From Eumeta japonica (Eukaryota; Arthropoda; Insecta; Lepidoptera; Psychidae), in assembly GCA_005406025.1 (NCBI GenBank), contig BGZK01001389.1, positions 62,001-126,000 of the forward strand: a stretch of 64,000 nucleotides of DNA. The letters run 5' to 3'. The notes below the pieces were generated by a model that saw only the letters and a list, made by a program, of their open reading frames with translations, was not told the origin of the DNA and searched no databases. This document shows, piece by piece, positions 54,401 to 59,876 of this stretch. Each line of letters opens with the position of its first letter. The first letter of the stretch is position 1. Made by a program: the position numbers and the translations under genes.

Positions 54401-57400
54401 ACTCTCAACACCACAAGTGTCTCGCAATAATTTTTCACAAGTAATGCAACTAATGAAGCAAAATAATGATTAAAAAATTAAAAATCATCAGCCGAACAAA
54501 ACGAACTAGTTAAAACTCGCGTGACACATTAAACAAAGCATTGGACATTGAATTTGATCGGTTGACTCCGCGCCCTGCCCCGCGACACCGTAACAGCGAT
54601 GTGGAAGGGATGATCACTTGTTTCAAACGACAAATGGATTATTTCATTCAACTTATGTGAAAATCGTTTTAAGCAATTAATGTCAGTAGAAATAACATTT
54701 AATTTATAGTTATTATAATAATGTTAAGTAATAAAAGTAATCATTTTTCTTTGTCGTTTTGAAAATTATTTGTACCTATTTAATTGACGTAATTAACAGG
54801 TCTTAGATAAATCAATATGCCAAATTTATTAATTTAACAATGAAAATCATCAACACTATTAATTTATTAAATTGTTTTAATTATTCGTCCTAAATTGATC
54901 CAACCTGTATATTTGTACAAATTTGCTAAATAAAATGATCTAATCATACAAGGAGGAAAATAATAATAGAAACAACGTATATTTTTGTTGAAATTAATAT
55001 GCATACCTACATTGTTGGTTCAATTATGAATGAATTTGTTGTCATAACTAATCAGCTTTCGTTGATATACATAATTTCATAGTTGTTTTATTTAATATAA
55101 GGTCAACTAAGAGAAAATCTCTCTTGTTTAACTTTCATTTTTTTGAGTGTAGCGGTTCACTTAACGTAGTACCACTTTACGGAGGTAACAAACTGGTGGA
55201 TGCGAATGTCTGCAGTTTCAGTTTGTGTGAGTGTAATTATACAAGGGAGAAGAGAATATCACATGTCATGTGGTGTGTCCTGTATTTCGTAATTGGTTAT
55301 GATGATGGATAAAACAGATGTTTTTTTTTCGAATTTCACTTAATCAATTTATTAATTAAAAAACTAATAAGTACAAGTAGAAGTAAATATACACATACAA
55401 ATATAAATATCCAAGCCAGTAAGCCTGAACTTGGAGTTCTGATTTTATTCATTGAGAAGTTACAATTGGGAGAAGTGAGGTATGGAATAATACTAAGGTG
55501 TGGAAAAGATTTAGGCCTTTAGGGTTATAATGTCTTTGCATCTTATATTACCCTTGGCTCTGCAATTAATTAATATTACTGCTTTTAATGTGGCAATAAC
55601 CAACATTATATATAGAAAAAATGCTTGTATTTTAAATTTTACTCTCAGACATTATAAAATAGCTCGATTTGAAGTACTTTTAAATCATGAATTACTTACA
55701 AATTTAGATGAATCAGATTCACGGAGGTCTATTCAGGCTAGCGCGTGTACGTCGGTGAGGCGAAGACAATAAATCTATTGATCTTTCTGGTGATACATTT
55801 GCTAGTTTGTACCTTGACAATTGTATGAAAAAAATATTGATTGTACAAGTTAGTACTATGGCAAAGTTGAAAATAGGAATTGATTTTGTTTTTATGATTA
55901 AGGGTGCAAAGCTGTAGGTAGTAAGACTTATTATAATATAAAACTGAAATGTGTCAGAATTTGGATTTGAATTTTGGATTTCCTGTAGCGTTACTAGTAA
56001 TTAGTGAAACGAACGCTCGCATTGTTGTTACGTGATTTACGTAGGCTGCCGTAACAAAACAACAAAGGCCACATCAGTGTACAGTAGCAGAGCGTGCAGC
56101 GAGTGACGCGCGTTAACTTCTGTTGTGAATTGATTGTCGTAGCGCCGAGGAGGGCGCTTCGTACGCCACGCACGACTGGGGCCACGCCGAGACGACCGCC
56201 CCGCCCACGCAGCCGCTAGACCTCAGCGACCCTGCGACCCCATATGCTTACCAACAGGTAAGCCATTACACGCCCATCTACAATTGTTGTATAATTTAAG
56301 TATATCCAGGTACGACCGCGATTACTAATACCGAGCAACTTCACGAATGACCATGTATTACAAATATAATTTTCGCGTCGAAACGGGGTGCATGAATTTG
56401 ATTTGAAAACAATCAAATCGATGCACTCAATTTAATGAGAGCGAATAACACTGATTCGTTGTCTCACTCCTATCCTGCCCCCGCATCGTCTCGCCCCGCC
56501 CGCCGGTCGCGCCGCGGTCGCCGCACTCGCCGTGTTGCGCGCCGCATCGCCAGCCACTCGGCCGGTACCATGCTACGGCTCCTGTAAGTACTGCACTCGC
56601 GTCCGCCACTCCGTCCGGAAAACAGGAAATCCGCGGTTTACGCCCACCGACCGCGCGCGTGCTCCCGCGCACCTTACCGGACGACTCGAGCTCGTCTACC
56701 GGCACCGTCAACAAGCTACCCGTTCTCGTCGAAGCGCTCGAAATGGTCGAGTACACTCGCAGTCCCGGCCTCCGTCGTCGCGTGCATCCCAAGCACGACG
56801 CTGTCAGTGTGGGTTTCGGAAGCCACGTGGTTCGCCAGTCGTGCGATAGTCCACGCACCGTCCGCCGCACGCCTAGTCTCAATTCAGAGACGGATGGAGA
56901 ACGCACGCGTCAACCACTCTCCGACTTAGACATACAGCTCGCACACCGCCCGTGCCCCCTCGGCCCCGACCCACCGCCGCTGCCGGACTCGCCTGGGCGA
57001 CAATACGTCACACACCGCCCCCTACATCCTGATCGCTGCGGCACCCTCATCTCTAACACCGTAGACGTGTGGGCTCGTACACACACCGCTTCTCCCGTCG
57101 CCGTCGCCTCCACAGATCCTTATAAACCGATCGTATTCGGCGGAACTTATCCTATCGAGGTGCCCGCCTCTCCGCTCGACGCCGGCCCGCAACCGAGCCC
57201 GCCACCCACGCATCGACACGTTAAACCCATCATCGACAAGGAAGCGCACCGTCGCCATCTTAGAAAAACAATCGAACAAAGTCTCGATAAATTCGAAGCT
57301 ATCATGGCACGTCGAAGTCATGGGGGCGGTAAAAATGTCGACGTACGACGAGAGAACGGGGAAGCGACTCGCCACGTGTACACCTTCAACATCGACGAGC

Positions 57401-59825
57401 CCGTCGCGGCGCAGAAGCTCGCGCAGGCCGCAGCGGCCGCTGCCCCGCACACCTTCGACATCGACGAACCCCTCGGCTACTTTTGAAGCGCTCAACGCAT
57501 TTTGTTACTTTTTGACCTCTCGGTTCGATGTATTTACAAAGTCTTGTCGCACCCTAGGCGATTCAATCTGTACATTATATTAGTGTAAAATAATTTAAAT
57601 TGTGTCGTTTTATGCGATTTCTATAATTTGTGAATTTCTCAGTTGTATTATTTTAGAAACAATAATGATATCCTGATGCACTAATATAATGAAAATGTTT
57701 ATTGATATGATCACTAATTAGATGTAAACTAGTTTGGTTACATAAAAATAAACGTTCAATGAAGAGTGGTGTTTTAGTTAAAGTGATACCTTATTGAGCG
57801 TGGGCGGCGGCGCGGGCGGCGAGCGGCGGCGGACGCCGGCCAGCCCCACCACTGTGTAAGCTGTCCTTTGTTGTTATCGATGTTCTTTGATTGCACAGCT
57901 ATATTAATGGAATTCCGTTTGAAGGTCGGCGTGGCGAATAATAAAGTAGCTTTAACCGTAGTACGAGATTGTTTGTTTGGAGGTGTGCGTAGTGTGCTAA
58001 TGGCGTACGTGTAAGTTGGCCGTGATGGCGATCGATGTGGCTTTAGCACATTAATAATTCGAAAGAGAAGATCGGTCATAGTGATCTTGTATAGCGAGTA
58101 CAGCTATGTACGTCGATCGTTTTCCAAATGGTCAGTCGGGTGACAAAGATAGCGACATAATTTTGATGTCGGCCATCTTCTCCTTCTTGTGATTGTTGTG
58201 GCACACTAATCGCCGGGCGCTGTACTGCCGCGTGTGTGTACGCAGACGGAAGAGGCGCGGCCGCAGATCACGATGCCGGGCGCAGGTGGCGGCGGAGGAA
58301 ACGCCACGCTTTTCCGTGATTACGACGAATCATCCGGCCACGGTCCCGACGCCAACCCTGGGTTCATTCCTGACGCCACACAGACACAGGTCAGTATGAC
58401 AGCATACCTTTAGTCTGTGTTATAATCTACTGTTGCGTATGACTCTCCTATAAAAGTTTACAAATTAAATTACATTCGTTATTGACATTTTAAAATTTAA
58501 CTTATAAAGAAAATAATAGTATTATTTAACAGAGATACTAATTTTATTCTTACACATATTGAATTGATTCAAAATTACTTTAAACTATATTAATGACAAT
58601 AGGCTTTATGCATACTCTCTTGAATCACATTTTGGTACTGTTTTTCAACAAAAGATTGCATTTGTATATCGATTATCTTTTATTAAAAAATTAATTCCTC
58701 CTAATTAATTCAATACTAAGTCAATAATTATTATTTTTAATTTAATTGATTCTCTAATTTCTTATCTGTAAGCTCAATAAGTAAAGAATAAGAACATCAC
58801 TTTGATTTCAATATATGTTATCTTTTTTCGCCTATTTGATCATTTAATTTTTAAATCTTTTTAATATGAAATAATATATTGTAATATACATTTGACCAGC
58901 AACAGATTTTATTGATACTAGTTGGTACGAATAAATAAATAAACCTTTATAAATAGGTACTTGTGTAACTAGCTTAAAAATTCTAGAGAAACTCCAATAT
59001 CCATATTAATGTCACAATAGGGCCAGGTATATCATTTAGACTTTCCTTGATTTAATTTTGTATTTGTCGTGTCTGGGAATGTTGTATGTTCTTAGTTACT
59101 TTTTTTTTTAGTTGAAACTCACTTGTCATTTTGTACATGGCATTAGAAGTAATTACATTTTTTGTAAATGATTATTCTATTTTTTGCATTATATTCTCTA
59201 CTAAATTTTACTAATAATACAGTCCCCTGATAAGAAATATATGTGATTTAAATGATCATTAATGTATCTTTATTGTTTTTTTAAATAAACAGCATACTTA
59301 TAAATTAGGTACAAGAAATGGTTACTATATTAAAAAAAAACTGAAATGATTATCATATTTTGAAATTGTATTTAGTATTAGCATATACTCTTGAACGCAC
59401 TGACTTGCGTTTTCCTTGCAGGAGCGAGATACCGACTCGCCGAGCAATCGAGGACAGGCCAAAAAGGAAGATAACTCAAAACGGAAAGAAGAGAACTCAA
59501 AAGGTGGCAACGGCAAAAGCGGATGGCTGGGCGGCATCCTCACCAAGCTGTCGTTGCGGCCGCCCAACCAGATGATCCTGCCCGATGACAAGAACCCTCG
59601 CGTGAGTGGCCTGCTTTAATGGCTGCAGGCCTTTAAATATAGTGCTTTTTCGAATAAAAAAAAAATCATGTGTAGTTCAACACCATCGAAAAGTATCAGG
59701 CATTGACTTGATCAACACAAAAGAATTTTATTTGTATCGTCCACAGGACGCTCGGTTTCTATGGCGTACGCTGTGGCCGTGCATGCGCCATATAGCTATA
59801 AAGACAATCAATGCATATATATGCG

Positions 59826-59876
<51 letters not shown>

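Larger units (their letters stand above)
51530..55164. mobile_element. 3.6-kb TTAA-bounded DNA element with 27-bp perfect TIRs
   Basis: The left end 51530-51556 begins TTAAGTGAACCGCTACACTC plus seven A. The right end 55138-55164 is its exact complement. Sequence outside both ends is unrelated, so the borders are sharp. TTAA at both borders is the target site of piggyBac-like elements, but the following bases do not start CCC as most of those do. Inside from left: a 65-bp tandem array (51678-52160), subterminal palindromic repeats (52168-52434), and minus-strand exons of an unidentified gene (53128-54352). Superfamily unresolved. Confidence 0.8.
48743..56142 (+). other. Sec16 intron 20, 7.4 kb, transposon-filled
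   Basis: The largest intron. It holds a pogo-like MITE (49146-49643), a hairpin (49692-49740), one arm of the foldback family (51257-51490) and the 3.6-kb TTAA-bounded element (51530-55164). The stretches 49.75-51.25 kb and 55.17-56.14 kb are AT-rich; the frame 55530-55772 in the latter has no support as a gene. Confidence 0.8.

Noticed and set aside
55530..55772. 80-codon open frame in Sec16 intron 20
   Set aside because: No family resemblance and no splice sites that join it to neighbouring exons in phase.
56427..56906. 159-codon antisense frame at the microexon region
   Set aside because: Arg/Gly/Ser-rich shadow of GC-rich sequence without start context or domain.
57022..57495. 157-codon antisense frame opposite the Sec16 extension
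   Set aside because: Most likely a shadow of the GC-rich sense frame. The sense frame is in phase with exon 21 and has splice and poly(A) signals, the antisense one has none.
57774..58079. 101-codon antisense frame with an ATG
   Set aside because: The Arg-rich end comes from a GGC repeat tract; no domain or transcript signals.
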